Source of the DNA: CBDDFS01 sp965227255
GTDB lineage: Bacteria; Bacteroidota; Bacteroidia; Flavobacteriales_E; Vicingaceae
DNA length: 64,000 nucleotides
Direction: 5' to 3'
Assembly: GCA_965227255.1 (NCBI GenBank)
Contig: CBDDFS010000001.1
Coordinates: forward strand, 1-64,000
Shown: positions 36,768-45,964 of the stretch, in pieces
Numbering within the stretch: position 1 is the stretch's first letter
Layout of the letters: each line of letters begins with the position of its first letter
Position numbers and translations under genes: made by a program
Notes under the pieces: generated by a model
The model's database searches: none
What the model was told of the DNA's origin: nothing
Seen by the model: the letters and a program-made list of their open reading frames with translations, nothing else

Positions 36768-38065
36768 TTCCTGATCAAAGAAGAAAGTTTGTTCTGCACT
36801 CTTTTAAAAAGACCCGGCATAGATTCTCCCTTGTTATTCAAAGTACCTATCCACTGGTATTCGAGGAAATTCTGAAAATCTCCTCCTGATGGTTTCTCGA
36901 ATGTACCGGCAATATGTATGGTGTCATAACCCCAATCATGGTCGAGGCAGTACATAAAACTCTGACTATGCATGGCCACATCGCATTCCTCCCTATTCAG
37001 ATCGGACTCCATCAATCCCTTGCTGTAGCTAAAGGCATACGCCCGGTCATGATCATTTAAAAATACATTCAAATCCCTGTAAGAGAATAATTTACGTTTA
37101 TTGTTTCGAGTGAGACATCGATCGATGTTTTGACTTGCATGAGTCTTTAATTCCTCAATTTCAACACTATCAAATTCAGTCAGGTTATCGTCATTAATCA
37201 ACGACGCATCTTTTTCGTATTTATCTACAGACTGAACTGAGTCATGCTCTTCTCCCACTTGCCAGGATTCTCCGGGATATAAGACAATTGACCTGGTGCC
37301 TGAATTCTCAAGTAAATGATGGATTTCACTAATCTTATTTGCTCCCTCATTCAAGTGGAAATTGTCTTTATGACAGAACCATACGTAGCTAGCGAAAGGT
37401 ACCGTGAACTTAGGTTTGAAAACATCAAGCTGCAATTTGATGTCGTCAATCTTATCTTGCGCCCTTTTCTTCATTTCGGCAAGATCACCTTTATTTCCAG
37501 CCCAATTCGCATAGGAGAATTGAGTAAAAAGCACATCAAGGCCGTCAATTTTATCATTTATCTTTTCAAGTTCTTCTTTCTTTTTGAAAACACAGTCATT
37601 CAAGTTGAGTAGCGTTTTGTCACCGCACTTGATGAGTAGCCATGAATCGGTATCATTGCTCACTTTCGAGTTTGTGATGCGCAAACCTGATGTCAGATTG
37701 TATTCCTCCCATGGCTGAAGCTCAAGAATATCCTTAAAACCTAATTTGAGGCAGTAGTCTCTCACCTTTTGATCTATGGTAGTCTGAAATAGTACACTAA
37801 TTCGAGATTTGTATTCAGCGGGAATTTTTTTGATGTTGGGAGGAAAAAAATGATCCGGATGTTCATGTGAGAAGAAAATGTGCGTGATGTCTTTGAAATC
37901 AGAATATTCAAATCGTGTTTTTGATAACAGAGACCAAGACTCGTTGAAAACACGACCCTCGATCCACGGATCACAGATCATGTTCACGTCCCTGTATTTC
38001 AGTACAAATGATGCATGGTTTACCCACAGTATTTCAATGGGTGGGGAAGTTTCTTCGTTCGACAT
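36764..38065 (-). CDS. MBL-fold metallo-hydrolase in the glycan cluster
   Basis: 433 aa, larger than a bare MBL domain. The zinc-binding His67-x-His69-x-Asp71-His72 motif is in FFSHEHPDHF. Preceding strands HASFVLKYRDVNMICDPWI fit an UlaG-like or lipid-hydrolase-like MBL fold. A FASYVWFCHKDNFHLNEGAN segment and a C-terminal domain of about 150 residues of unknown type follow; the layout recalls MBL proteins related to CMP-sialate hydroxylase, but I would not name a substrate. It is the only leftward gene in the first part of the cluster, facing away from the glycosyltransferases. Confidence 0.75.
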   Translation of the reverse strand: MSNEETSPPIEILWVNHASFVLKYRDVNMICDPWIEGRVFNESWSLLSKTRFEYSDFKDITHIFFSHEHPDHFFPPNIKKIPAEYKSRISVLFQTTIDQKVRDYCLKLGFKDILELQPWEEYNLTSGLRITNSKVSNDTDSWLLIKCGDKTLLNLNDCVFKKKEELEKINDKIDGLDVLFTQFSYANWAGNKGDLAEMKKRAQDKIDDIKLQLDVFKPKFTVPFASYVWFCHKDNFHLNEGANKISEIHHLLENSGTRSIVLYPGESWQVGEEHDSVQSVDKYEKDASLINDDNLTEFDSVEIEELKTHASQNIDRCLTRNNKRKLFSYRDLNVFLNDHDRAYAFSYSKGLMESDLNREECDVAMHSQSFMYCLDHDWGYDTIHIAGTFEKPSGGDFQNFLEYQWIGTLNNKGESMPGLFKRVQNKLSSLIRN

Positions 38066-38203
38066 TTTTTAACTCTCGAATCATTGTTTCGGGTAAATGT
38101 AATCCGACTTATTCACATTAGGCGTCGAAAGTGGTCAAATTGGTATTATTTTGCCCATTATTCGGTTTTGAATCTTCTCAAGAAAATAGCTTTCATCCTT
38201 ATC

Positions 38204-39388
38204 ATGTGGTATTACATGCTTATAAGTCATGTCTTACGCCTGATTTTCAGTTTAAAGTCTCGCAAATCAAGTAAAAAGGATAAACTTAAAGTTCTTTACC
38301 TTGCTATGTTTTTCCCTGGTAATGCCGGTTATCATTATAGGGTTCACAAGTGGGCTGAAATATTGGAAAGTGAAGGTCATAGTGTTCAAATTCAAAACAT
38401 ATTCAACGAAGATGAATTCAAGAGTTTATATAGCCGAAATGATTTGAAAAGATTTCTGATTAAAAGCTTGCGACGAAGGTTTTCACAGGTCCTTAATTCC
38501 CGAAAATACGATGTTGTTATTGTAAGGAGAATGCTCCTGCCCTATAACGACTATGGAAATCTGTTTCTGGACAAACTTTTACTCTCAATTCATGAAAATG
38601 CCATATTGGATTACGATGATGACCTGACAAACAACTTATACCATGAGAAAGGCGGTTCTCTTTTTGGAAAACTGCTTGATGAAAATAGAATGATCTTCTA
38701 TAAATCTCTGGAATTATATAAACACTTTATTGCCGGGAATAAATACTTGATGGACATGGCCATAAACTTGAACAAGGATGAAGTCCATGGCGCAATAATC
38801 CCCACATGTGTTGACTATACCAAGCATTCGAAAAAATCTTATTCCAATAAGGTTGATGAATTAATCTTTGCCTGGATAGGAACCAACCAGAACCAGAAAT
38901 ATCTTGATAATGTGATCGAAGATCTCAATGTTATTGCAGAGAAGAGAAAGATCATGCTTCATGTGGTTTCCGGTAAGGATTATAAAAATGAAAAAGCCCT
39001 TTTCCCAATTCTCAATATAGCCTGGTCTCTGGAAAACGAAGTAGAAGAACTTCTAAAGACTGATATTGGCATTATGCCGTTGAATGATGACAAGATTGCC
39101 AAAGGCAAATGCGGATTTAAATTGATCCAATATATGGCCCTGGGAATAATTCCACTTGCCAGTGCGGTAGGAGTTAATGAAGAGATAATCGAAGATGAAG
39201 TTGATGGTTTCCTTGTCTATAATGGTAAATGGCAAGAGGGAATTGATAAAGCCCTATCTAAAGAAAAAGAATTCGCTGTCATTTCTCAAAAGGCCATCAC
39301 GAAAGTTGAAGGCAAATACACATTTGAATCAAATAAGGAGGCGTATTTGAATTTAATCAAAAGTTGCAGCAATTCATCAATTCCGTAA
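38204..39388 (+). CDS. Glycosyltransferase, family 4-like, N-terminally membrane associated
   Basis: The frame runs from 38015 but the first part overlaps the 5' end of the MBL gene and looks non-coding; ATG 38204 or TTG 38168 are realistic starts. From 38204 it is 394 aa. An N-terminal hydrophobic helix (YYMLISHVLRLIFSL) is followed by a GT-B fold opening LKVLYLAMFFPGNAGYHYRVHKWAE. The C-terminal nucleotide-sugar-binding region contains FAWIGTNQNQKYL and KCGFKLIQYMALGIIPLAS, the usual E/K-x-G-F-K-x-x-Q-Y-M-A-x-G pattern. It adds a sugar to a lipid-linked precursor; donor unknown. Confidence 0.78.
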   Translation: MWYYMLISHVLRLIFSLKSRKSSKKDKLKVLYLAMFFPGNAGYHYRVHKWAEILESEGHSVQIQNIFNEDEFKSLYSRNDLKRFLIKSLRRRFSQVLNSRKYDVVIVRRMLLPYNDYGNLFLDKLLLSIHENAILDYDDDLTNNLYHEKGGSLFGKLLDENRMIFYKSLELYKHFIAGNKYLMDMAINLNKDEVHGAIIPTCVDYTKHSKKSYSNKVDELIFAWIGTNQNQKYLDNVIEDLNVIAEKRKIMLHVVSGKDYKNEKALFPILNIAWSLENEVEELLKTDIGIMPLNDDKIAKGKCGFKLIQYMALGIIPLASAVGVNEEIIEDEVDGFLVYNGKWQEGIDKALSKEKEFAVISQKAITKVEGKYTFESNKEAYLNLIKSCSNSSIP

Positions 39389-39423
39389 CATTGCCAAAAT
39401 CGATTGTCGCCAACCAGAAAGCC

Positions 39424-40581
39424 ATGAATAAAAGAGCATGCATGATTCTTGACAATTTCTATGCGCCAGATAGTCGTGTGGAAAATGAGATCAATGCTCT
39501 AATCGATTCAGGTTATAAAATCGATCTTTATTGCGTTCAGGGAAAAGGATATTCCGGACATGAAGATCATGGAAATCTTCAAATTTTTAGAGTGATACCT
39601 GAAGATTTTTATCGACCCTTTTCCAATTCTTATAAAAATTTCGTTCAAAATTTTCGTGAGGAATTCCGTGGTAAAAATTATGAGATTCTTCATTGCCATG
39701 ATTTTAGAATGTTGGTCCTTGGCGGACTACTCAAAAAGGACAACCCGGATCTGAAATTGATCTATGACGCACATGAATATTTGATCGGATATCCATATTT
39801 CTATCGAAACACAAGCTTGATCTCAAAACTGAAAGGCTTTTTTGTCTGGTCCTGGTATATATATCAGGAAAACAAAAACCTTAAGCGATGTGATGCGCTG
39901 ATCACCGTAAGTCAGACCTTGCAAGAGCGATTGGCAAAAAGATCTTCAAAGCCGTGTTATTTACTCAGAAACATTCCACCTAACTACGACAGATGTGTTT
40001 CTAATTGCACTTATTGGCACGACACCTTTGGTCTTGATGAAAAAACCAAGGTTATTATACACACAGGCAATGCTCACTATTCGATAAAAAGACTTCATTT
40101 TCTATTTGAAGTAATATCGGATCGCAATTTGGCTCTGGTTTTTCTTGGCTCAAATTCATCTCTTCAGCGCCTTGAAAAGTTCGCAGAAGAAAATTCGTAC
40201 AAGAACATATACTTCCACGAGCAAGTTCCCAGGAAATATGTGACTTATTATTGTTCACAGGCCAACTTCGGTTTGGTCTTTCTTTGGAAAAGATTCTGGA
40301 AGTCCTATTGGTACGCCTTGCCCAATAAAATGATCGATGTGAGTCTTTCCGGAATTCCTGTTCTTACCACCGGTCAACCCGAACTGAAAAAATTTGTTGA
40401 GAAACAGGGCAATGGAATCTCCTTCAGAGGGGACTCAAAGAAGGAGTTGAAAAAAGCAATTGATGAAATTATTTCCAGGGAGGATGAGCTTAAAGAAAGA
40501 GCGCTGAAAGTATCGAAAGAAGTAAATTGGAACAATGAGAAAAAGGTTCTAACCGATCTATATTCCAATATTTCGTCTTGA
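39424..40581 (+). CDS. Glycosyltransferase, family 4-like
   Basis: 385 aa from the ATG at 39424 (MNKRACMILDNF); the frame extends to a TTG at 39364 inside the previous gene. GT-B fold: N-terminal half with APDSRVENEINALIDSGYKIDLYCVQ and LIYDAHEYLIGYPYF, then CDALITVSQTLQERLAKR at the domain boundary, and a C-terminal half with ALPNKMIDVSLSGIPVLTTGQPE. The substrate is unknown. Its stop overlaps the TTG of the next gene (TTGA), indicating coupling. Confidence 0.83.
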   Translation: MNKRACMILDNFYAPDSRVENEINALIDSGYKIDLYCVQGKGYSGHEDHGNLQIFRVIPEDFYRPFSNSYKNFVQNFREEFRGKNYEILHCHDFRMLVLGGLLKKDNPDLKLIYDAHEYLIGYPYFYRNTSLISKLKGFFVWSWYIYQENKNLKRCDALITVSQTLQERLAKRSSKPCYLLRNIPPNYDRCVSNCTYWHDTFGLDEKTKVIIHTGNAHYSIKRLHFLFEVISDRNLALVFLGSNSSLQRLEKFAEENSYKNIYFHEQVPRKYVTYYCSQANFGLVFLWKRFWKSYWYALPNKMIDVSLSGIPVLTTGQPELKKFVEKQGNGISFRGDSKKELKKAIDEIISREDELKERALKVSKEVNWNNEKKVLTDLYSNISS

Positions 40582-41852
40582 AGAAAGTACTGATCATATG
40601 TCATGATTTCCCACCGTTACGCAGCGTTGCCGCCCTGCGCATGCAGTCATTCTACAAATATTTACCGGAGTTCGGTATTTACCCAATCGTGGTATCACGA
40701 AAGTGGTCCAAAGATGGATCCCGAAGAATTTCTCATGAAAATGAAGAGGTCATAAAAGAAATAAATGAAAGCTCGGAATTGCATGCTCTTCCCGGAATAA
40801 GTCTGAGAGAAAAATTGATACAGGAAAAAACATCCACCTTCTCAAAGATTCAAAGAAAGGCGTTGACGTTAAAGGAAAAATCTTCGGCATTCAATCCCTC
40901 TTACAAGGATGAAATGTTTGCCTTATACAATTATGCCAGAAACATATTACACGAAAAGAAGGTCGATTATATTCTTGCCTCGGCTGGTCCTTTCACCTTA
41001 TTCAAACATGCTGCCCGACTTTCATCAGAATTCAATATACCCTGGATAGCTGATTATCGGGATGAATGGACAGGAAATCACTCCGAGAAGAAAACTAAAA
41101 ATCTAAACAGCCTATTGAGCAGAAAAGAAGAAGGAATTGAAAAGGAAATATTGTCCTCAGCCTTCTTTTTCACGACGGTTTCAGATGAATTGAGGAAAAG
41201 AATTAATTCCAGAATCGGGATCGAGGGATATGTTATTCGCAACGGAATTGACCTCGATGATATTCCCAAAGAAGCTCCTCAGTCGAAAGATAAATTTCAG
41301 ATAGTTTTCACCGGAACCATATACGACTCTGCATACGTTGAAAGCTTTTGCCAGGGATTTAATGATTTTCTCCTCAAGAAGGACGTGGAAATAGAGAACA
41401 TCAACTTGCTTTTTATCGGAAGTGAGATCAATGAAACCAGAGGAACTGAGAAGATGAAAGAAATGCTGGGAAAAAGTCAGGCATCTGTGCAATTTATTGA
41501 TGCGCTTACCAATGCTCAAAGCCTTGAAAAGATCTCGGAATCTCAGCTCTGTCTTAACTTGATACCCGGAAACCTATCAAAGGGAATCCATCCTGTCAAG
41601 CTTTATGAATACCTTGGATTAAACAAATGTGTGCTTAATGTGGAATCTGATAAAAGAGAAGATTCAACAGAATTTGATCCTTACATAGAAAGCGTGAACA
41701 ATTCAAAAGAAGTCAGTAATGCTTTATCTTCTTTCTATCAAAAATGGAAAACAGAGGGTGTAATGAAAAATGAGGTCGACCAGAGCTTCATAGATAGTAT
41801 CAGCCGAAAAAAACAATGTGAAATCCTTTCCAAACTGATCAATGAATCGTAA
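40578..41852 (+). CDS. Glycosyltransferase, family 4-like
   Basis: 424 aa with a TTG start that overlaps the previous stop. The N-terminus KKVLIICHDFPPLRSVAALRMQSF is the usual GT4 opening with a variable loop after the first strand. Later stretches are YILASAGPFTLFKHAARLSSEFNIPWIADYRDEWTG as two pieces, GYVIRNGIDLDDI, IVFTGTIYDSAYVESF, and HPVKLYEYLGLNKCVL near the C-terminus (Glu-containing donor-binding motif). It is overlapped by 11 bases at its 3' end by the transglutaminase-like gene. Confidence 0.82.
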   Translation: MKKVLIICHDFPPLRSVAALRMQSFYKYLPEFGIYPIVVSRKWSKDGSRRISHENEEVIKEINESSELHALPGISLREKLIQEKTSTFSKIQRKALTLKEKSSAFNPSYKDEMFALYNYARNILHEKKVDYILASAGPFTLFKHAARLSSEFNIPWIADYRDEWTGNHSEKKTKNLNSLLSRKEEGIEKEILSSAFFFTTVSDELRKRINSRIGIEGYVIRNGIDLDDIPKEAPQSKDKFQIVFTGTIYDSAYVESFCQGFNDFLLKKDVEIENINLLFIGSEINETRGTEKMKEMLGKSQASVQFIDALTNAQSLEKISESQLCLNLIPGNLSKGIHPVKLYEYLGLNKCVLNVESDKREDSTEFDPYIESVNNSKEVSNALSSFYQKWKTEGVMKNEVDQSFIDSISRKKQCEILSKLINES

Positions 41853-42621
41853 AAAAGCAGCAAAGCTTCTCTACCTTCTTTCAATGATCGCAGCATCCTT
41901 GCTGTTACTTGGACTTGTATTGAGTCAATTCGTCAGCCATGAAGACATAAATGCTGATTACACTGTACGCGGCAAATACGATGTAAAGCTATTAAATCTG
42001 AATTCAATTTCCTCTCTTGAATCAGTCATGAATGAAAGAAAGTATTCCAGTTCTTTGTCATATATCGAGCGACTGGATTCATTGTTGTCATATCGATTTT
42101 ATCATGGAACATGCAGGTATAATATCAACGAAAACTGGATTGCCTATCTTGCGGGTGAGTATATATGGGATGATCTTAGAATGGTTGTAAAAGCCGGCGA
42201 TCTGATGAAAAGCAAAGTTCTTGTCTGCAATCAAATGTGCATTGTATTTCAGCAAATTTTGAGGAATAATGATATCACTTTTCGCACAGCCGGAGTGAAT
42301 CATCATCAATTAACAGAGGTTTTGATAGATGATAAATGGCTTGCCTTAGATCCTGATTATGAACCGGAATTCAGAGTACGAACGAATTTGAAAGAATTGA
42401 TCGAGAGCGGAAGATTTGTCGAGCTGTATAGAAATACTCCGGGTGACAAATTCAATCCACACTTTGAACAAATGTTGCGAAGTAAAAATATTTCGTATTC
42501 TGAAAAGAATGCTACACTGGCTGGTAATTTGCGAATGTTTCATCACATAACTTATTTCCTTTCATTCTTCGGATGGATCCTTTTTCTGGCCCTTGCCTTT
42601 TTATTTAAAAGACTATCATAA
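41842..42621 (+). CDS. Membrane-anchored transglutaminase-like protein
   Basis: 259 aa with a hydrophobic span near the N-terminus (residues about 10-30) and a second near the C-terminus (about 236-255). The soluble middle shows the transglutaminase/cysteine-protease triad order: Cys129 in KVLVCNQMCIVF, His154/155 in AGVNHHQLTEVLI, and Asp170 in WLALDPDYEP. It is therefore likely a periplasm-facing enzyme of the transglutaminase-like superfamily, acting as protease, amidase or acyl transferase. It is wedged between a glycosyltransferase gene (11-base overlap) and asnB (TAATG), so it is co-expressed with the glycan genes. No closer family recognised. Confidence 0.72.
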   Translation: MNRKKAAKLLYLLSMIAASLLLLGLVLSQFVSHEDINADYTVRGKYDVKLLNLNSISSLESVMNERKYSSSLSYIERLDSLLSYRFYHGTCRYNINENWIAYLAGEYIWDDLRMVVKAGDLMKSKVLVCNQMCIVFQQILRNNDITFRTAGVNHHQLTEVLIDDKWLALDPDYEPEFRVRTNLKELIESGRFVELYRNTPGDKFNPHFEQMLRSKNISYSEKNATLAGNLRMFHHITYFLSFFGWILFLALAFLFKRLS

Positions 42622-44459
42622 TGTGTGGACTGGCAGGGTACTACAATAGCTCAGAATTAAACCCGAATGCCATTGGGGTGATGATCGAAAGAATCAAACA
42701 CCGAGGTCCTGACGCTAGCGAATATTTTAAGAACGAAAATGTATCTCTGGGTCATTGCAGACTTAAAGTGATCGACCTTTCAGACCAATCCAATCAACCC
42801 TTTATTTCTGATGATGGCCGATATGTAATGCTTTATAATGGCGAAGTGTATAATTACAGGGAACTTGCCAGAAAAATGGACTACAGCCCAAAGACCAGTG
42901 GTGACACAGAAATCGTTTTGCAAGCTTACATGCATTACGGAAAATCATTCGTGAACGAATTGAACGGCATGTTTGCCATAGTAATTTATGATACGCTAAA
43001 AAATGAGGTTTTAATGTGGCGTGATAGGTTTGGCATTAAACCTCTTTATTACTACTGGGACGGTAAAAATTTTGCCTTTGCCTCTGAATTAAAGGCTCTC
43101 TATTCTCTTCCTTTTGAAAAAAGCATTGACCCGGATTCTTTAAATCTTTATCTGAAGTATGAATATGTTCCTCAACCGAGGACGGCTCTCAAAAACTTCT
43201 ACAAAGTCGGACATAGTGAATACCTTAATTTTTCCAATGGGAATCTTCATAAAGAACGATACTACCGTATTCCTGTTACAGAAGAACCTTCGCCCAAGAA
43301 CATGGAAGTGACAATGGAAGAGTTTGCAGACCTTTTTTCAAAATCGGTAGAAAGAAGAAAGATCGCTGATGTCCCATTAGGCGCTTTCCTGAGCGGCGGA
43401 AGTGACTCCAGTGCGATCTGTGCTGCACTCTCTCAAAGCAATCAGGTTGATACATTCAATATTTCGTTCTCTGATGCAGTGTTCGATGAGAGCGAATACT
43501 CAGAGAAGGTAGCGTTGGAATTAAATTGCAATCACCATAGCCATAAAATGACCTCTTCAGAATTGCTTGAGTCGATGGATAAAGTTTTGGCGTCTTACGA
43601 TGATATCTTTTTCCCCAGTTCCATGTTTCCGACGTACAAAGTATGCGAACTGGCTTCAAAAAAGCTTACAGTGGCCATGAGTGGGGACGGTGGTGATGAG
43701 CTTTTCATGGGTTATGGCTACTACAATTGGTATCAGCGACTCTCGGGAATCGATAATGGTTTGGGAAACCTTCTTAGAAAAGGAATGAGCATGGCATTTG
43801 CTAATATGCCCTCCAGGTATGCCAGGATTTCGAATTTGTTGAATTACAAAAATTTTAGCGACTCCTGGCCGCATATTTGGTCTCAGGAGCAATACATGTA
43901 TACCTCCGCAGAAACCGAGTCCCTGACCGGATACAAGCTCAAGAATGACCCTTTGATGGAATCATGGATGAAGATGTCTGATGATATTGAAGATCCTTTC
44001 CGAAGAATATCCTTGTTTGATCTTGAACATTACCTACCCGACGATCTCCTGCGAAAGGTCGACATAGCTTCTATGGCACACAGTCTTGAGGTAAGACTTC
44101 CTTTTTTGGACCATGAACTTGTGGAATGGGCAGTCAATATCCCAACACAGTTTAAAATGAAGGGCAAGGAACAAAAAATCATCCTGAAAAAACATCTCAG
44201 CAATCAAATCAGTTCTGAACTGGTCTACCGCAAAAAATGGGGTTTCGGAGCGCCAATTAATCGCTGGCTAAAAAACGACCTCAGCAAAGAATTGAAGGAT
44301 GAACTCAGCGAAGAGAGCTTAAAACAAATTGGCATTTTCGATACGAAGATTGTCGAAAAAATGATGAATAAATTTGCGGGAGGGAAAGAATTTTTGGGGC
44401 AAAGACTTTGGGCTGTTATGGCATTTCAGCGTTGGTACAACATTCATCTTAAGGATTGA
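42621..44459 (+). CDS. asnB: Asparagine synthase-like glutamine amidotransferase
   Basis: 612 aa. Cys2 of MCGLAGYY is the glutaminase nucleophile. The class II amidotransferase domain continues with HRGPDASEYF and MLYNGEVYNY. The synthetase P-loop is SGGSDSS (residues 258-264), followed by VAMSGDGGDELFMGYG and DDLLRKVDIASMAHSLEVRLPFLD as two blocks. Enzymes of this type inside glycan clusters commonly amidate uronic acids rather than make asparagine; context favours that here, but sequence alone does not decide. It is the last rightward gene of the main run. Confidence 0.88.
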   Translation: MCGLAGYYNSSELNPNAIGVMIERIKHRGPDASEYFKNENVSLGHCRLKVIDLSDQSNQPFISDDGRYVMLYNGEVYNYRELARKMDYSPKTSGDTEIVLQAYMHYGKSFVNELNGMFAIVIYDTLKNEVLMWRDRFGIKPLYYYWDGKNFAFASELKALYSLPFEKSIDPDSLNLYLKYEYVPQPRTALKNFYKVGHSEYLNFSNGNLHKERYYRIPVTEEPSPKNMEVTMEEFADLFSKSVERRKIADVPLGAFLSGGSDSSAICAALSQSNQVDTFNISFSDAVFDESEYSEKVALELNCNHHSHKMTSSELLESMDKVLASYDDIFFPSSMFPTYKVCELASKKLTVAMSGDGGDELFMGYGYYNWYQRLSGIDNGLGNLLRKGMSMAFANMPSRYARISNLLNYKNFSDSWPHIWSQEQYMYTSAETESLTGYKLKNDPLMESWMKMSDDIEDPFRRISLFDLEHYLPDDLLRKVDIASMAHSLEVRLPFLDHELVEWAVNIPTQFKMKGKEQKIILKKHLSNQISSELVYRKKWGFGAPINRWLKNDLSKELKDELSEESLKQIGIFDTKIVEKMMNKFAGGKEFLGQRLWAVMAFQRWYNIHLKD

Positions 44460-44562
44460 TAGTTACGACCAACTCGGTACCTGAATAACTTTAAAAATTC
44501 CCTGTCAACATTATTTCTTAATCCGGACTCAACCTGTGGAAAGGGCTTCTGGACCATTAAAA

Positions 44563-45915
44563 TCAACTTGCTGAAAGTTCTTTTATTATTTCCCTATCAT
44601 CGCCGTATTTGTGGTAATACTGTATGATGAGCAAGGCACTGGCAAAGAAGGGCATTAATGGAATTTTATATCGAACCAATGCTCCAAAATTCGCCGTTGA
44701 AATACCAACCGAAAAGGCCAGTATAAGGGAATAAAGAATAGAAAAGAATATGATGGGTTGTGAAAAGGTAATTTTGATTATAGCAAATGGCCTTATTTTG
44801 ACAAGCATCATTATGAACAATATCATGATAATGAGATTCTCTGCAGCACTGAGGAACATAGCAGGGTTATTTACTTCCCAGATAAATGGCCGGAAAAGGG
44901 TGGCTGAAATTGCCAGAGGTGCTTTGGCAATAAATCCTGAATTCGAACCATCGAGTTCACCGATGTCGAATGAATTTGGACCATAGGTATCCCGTGATAA
45001 ATCATCCTGGGTGATAATAGCCACATCCTTGAGCGTATCCAGCCTGTATTTACCCATCTGAGAGCCCATCAAGCTCACAAAGCCAAAGGCAATGATCAAA
45101 CCACCTATGGCGACGACCGGAAAATAGATAATTCGCAACAGTGCATTTCTCACATTTTTCAAGCGATAGAAGATGAACCACATGATCGAACCCGGGAATA
45201 CAGCGATAAAGAGGTAAGGTTTAATGGCCACAAGTATCCATAAGCTTATCAGGATATAAATCGAATTGAGAAAGCGCTTTTCTTTTACTATGAAGACTTT
45301 GTAGAAAGAGAATGTATACCAGCAAATGGCAGAAAAAGTAAAGGTATCTTTCAACAGTCCTGAACCCCAGAAGAAAACGGAAGGCATGAATAATATTGCC
45401 AGGGCAAGTTGTTTTGATAATCCCGGGAATTCTCGACAAAAAACAAGAAAGAGTCTCCAGGGACCGGAATAGGCAAGTGAAGCCAGAATAATCGTCGTGG
45501 GGATGAATTTCTTTGCACAGAGCAGAACAAGCAGGTTGGAATATCTAATCACCGCGAATGTTTTATCGTCTCGATACATATAAGTAGGAGGAAATCCTGT
45601 ATCACTACTGAAGGCCATATAATTCTCAAAAGTCAGATTACCCATCATAATGTCCAGATAAACCGGAAAATTGGTAAACAAGAGATTGATCATGCAAATG
45701 GAACCCTTGTAATAATTGACTGTATCGCCTCCCTTGTAGTAAAATAGATAGATAAGACAAAGTGCCAAACCACCAAAAATTCTGACCATCAAACCGGGGA
45801 TGAACCATTTGTAAAGCGGATTTGTGACTATTCGTTTCTTCTTGACCTGCACGGCGATCACATAGACAATCAGGATGTAAATGAAGGAGAGCTGTATTTC
45901 AAAAAAGTCTAACAA
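44563..45915 (-). CDS. Polytopic membrane protein, possible polysaccharide polymerase
   Basis: 450 aa, about 10-11 hydrophobic spans, TTG start. Features are YKGGDTVNYYKG near residue 60, SVFFWGSGLLKDTFTFSAICWYTFSFYK as two blocks in the middle, a larger non-membrane loop around residues 280-330, and an Arg-containing loop NFGALVRYKIPLMPF late. Large periplasmic loops with arginines between spans are usual in Wzy polymerases and O-antigen ligases, and the cluster otherwise lacks one. The assignment is inference. It is divergent from the fused glycosyltransferase-methyltransferase gene. Confidence 0.6.
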   Translation of the reverse strand: MLDFFEIQLSFIYILIVYVIAVQVKKKRIVTNPLYKWFIPGLMVRIFGGLALCLIYLFYYKGGDTVNYYKGSICMINLLFTNFPVYLDIMMGNLTFENYMAFSSDTGFPPTYMYRDDKTFAVIRYSNLLVLLCAKKFIPTTIILASLAYSGPWRLFLVFCREFPGLSKQLALAILFMPSVFFWGSGLLKDTFTFSAICWYTFSFYKVFIVKEKRFLNSIYILISLWILVAIKPYLFIAVFPGSIMWFIFYRLKNVRNALLRIIYFPVVAIGGLIIAFGFVSLMGSQMGKYRLDTLKDVAIITQDDLSRDTYGPNSFDIGELDGSNSGFIAKAPLAISATLFRPFIWEVNNPAMFLSAAENLIIMILFIMMLVKIRPFAIIKITFSQPIIFFSILYSLILAFSVGISTANFGALVRYKIPLMPFFASALLIIQYYHKYGDDREIIKELSAS

Positions 45916-45931
45916 GCGCTTGTCTTTTCCT

Positions 45932-45939
45932 CAAAACTA
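45932..45939 (-). promoter_or_regulatory. Candidate -7 element for the polytopic membrane protein gene
   Basis: Leftward TAGTTTTG matches TAnnTTTG, 16 bases upstream of the TTG start at 45915. Confidence 0.35.
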
Positions 45940-45964
45940 TCCAAAATTGTAACATTGCATCGAA

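Noticed and set aside
38015..38203. N-terminal extension of the glycosyltransferase frame overlapping the MBL gene start.
   Set aside because: The extra 63 codons are antisense to the MBL gene's 5' end or lie in its upstream region, and do not resemble a glycosyltransferase. The GT fold opens only after the hydrophobic helix that follows 38204.
41842..44459. A transglutaminase-like protein followed by an AsnB-like protein recalls the leader protease and macrolactam synthetase pair of lasso-peptide clusters.
   Set aside because: AsnB has an intact Cys2 glutaminase domain and normal length. The transglutaminase-like protein has membrane spans and no RRE partner. No small precursor ORF is seen in the neighbouring gaps, and the neighbours are glycosyltransferases.
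44460..44562. Possible small gene or terminator in the gap between asnB and the polytopic membrane protein gene.
   Set aside because: No start with a plausible frame, no strong hairpin and no -7 element was found in these 103 bases.
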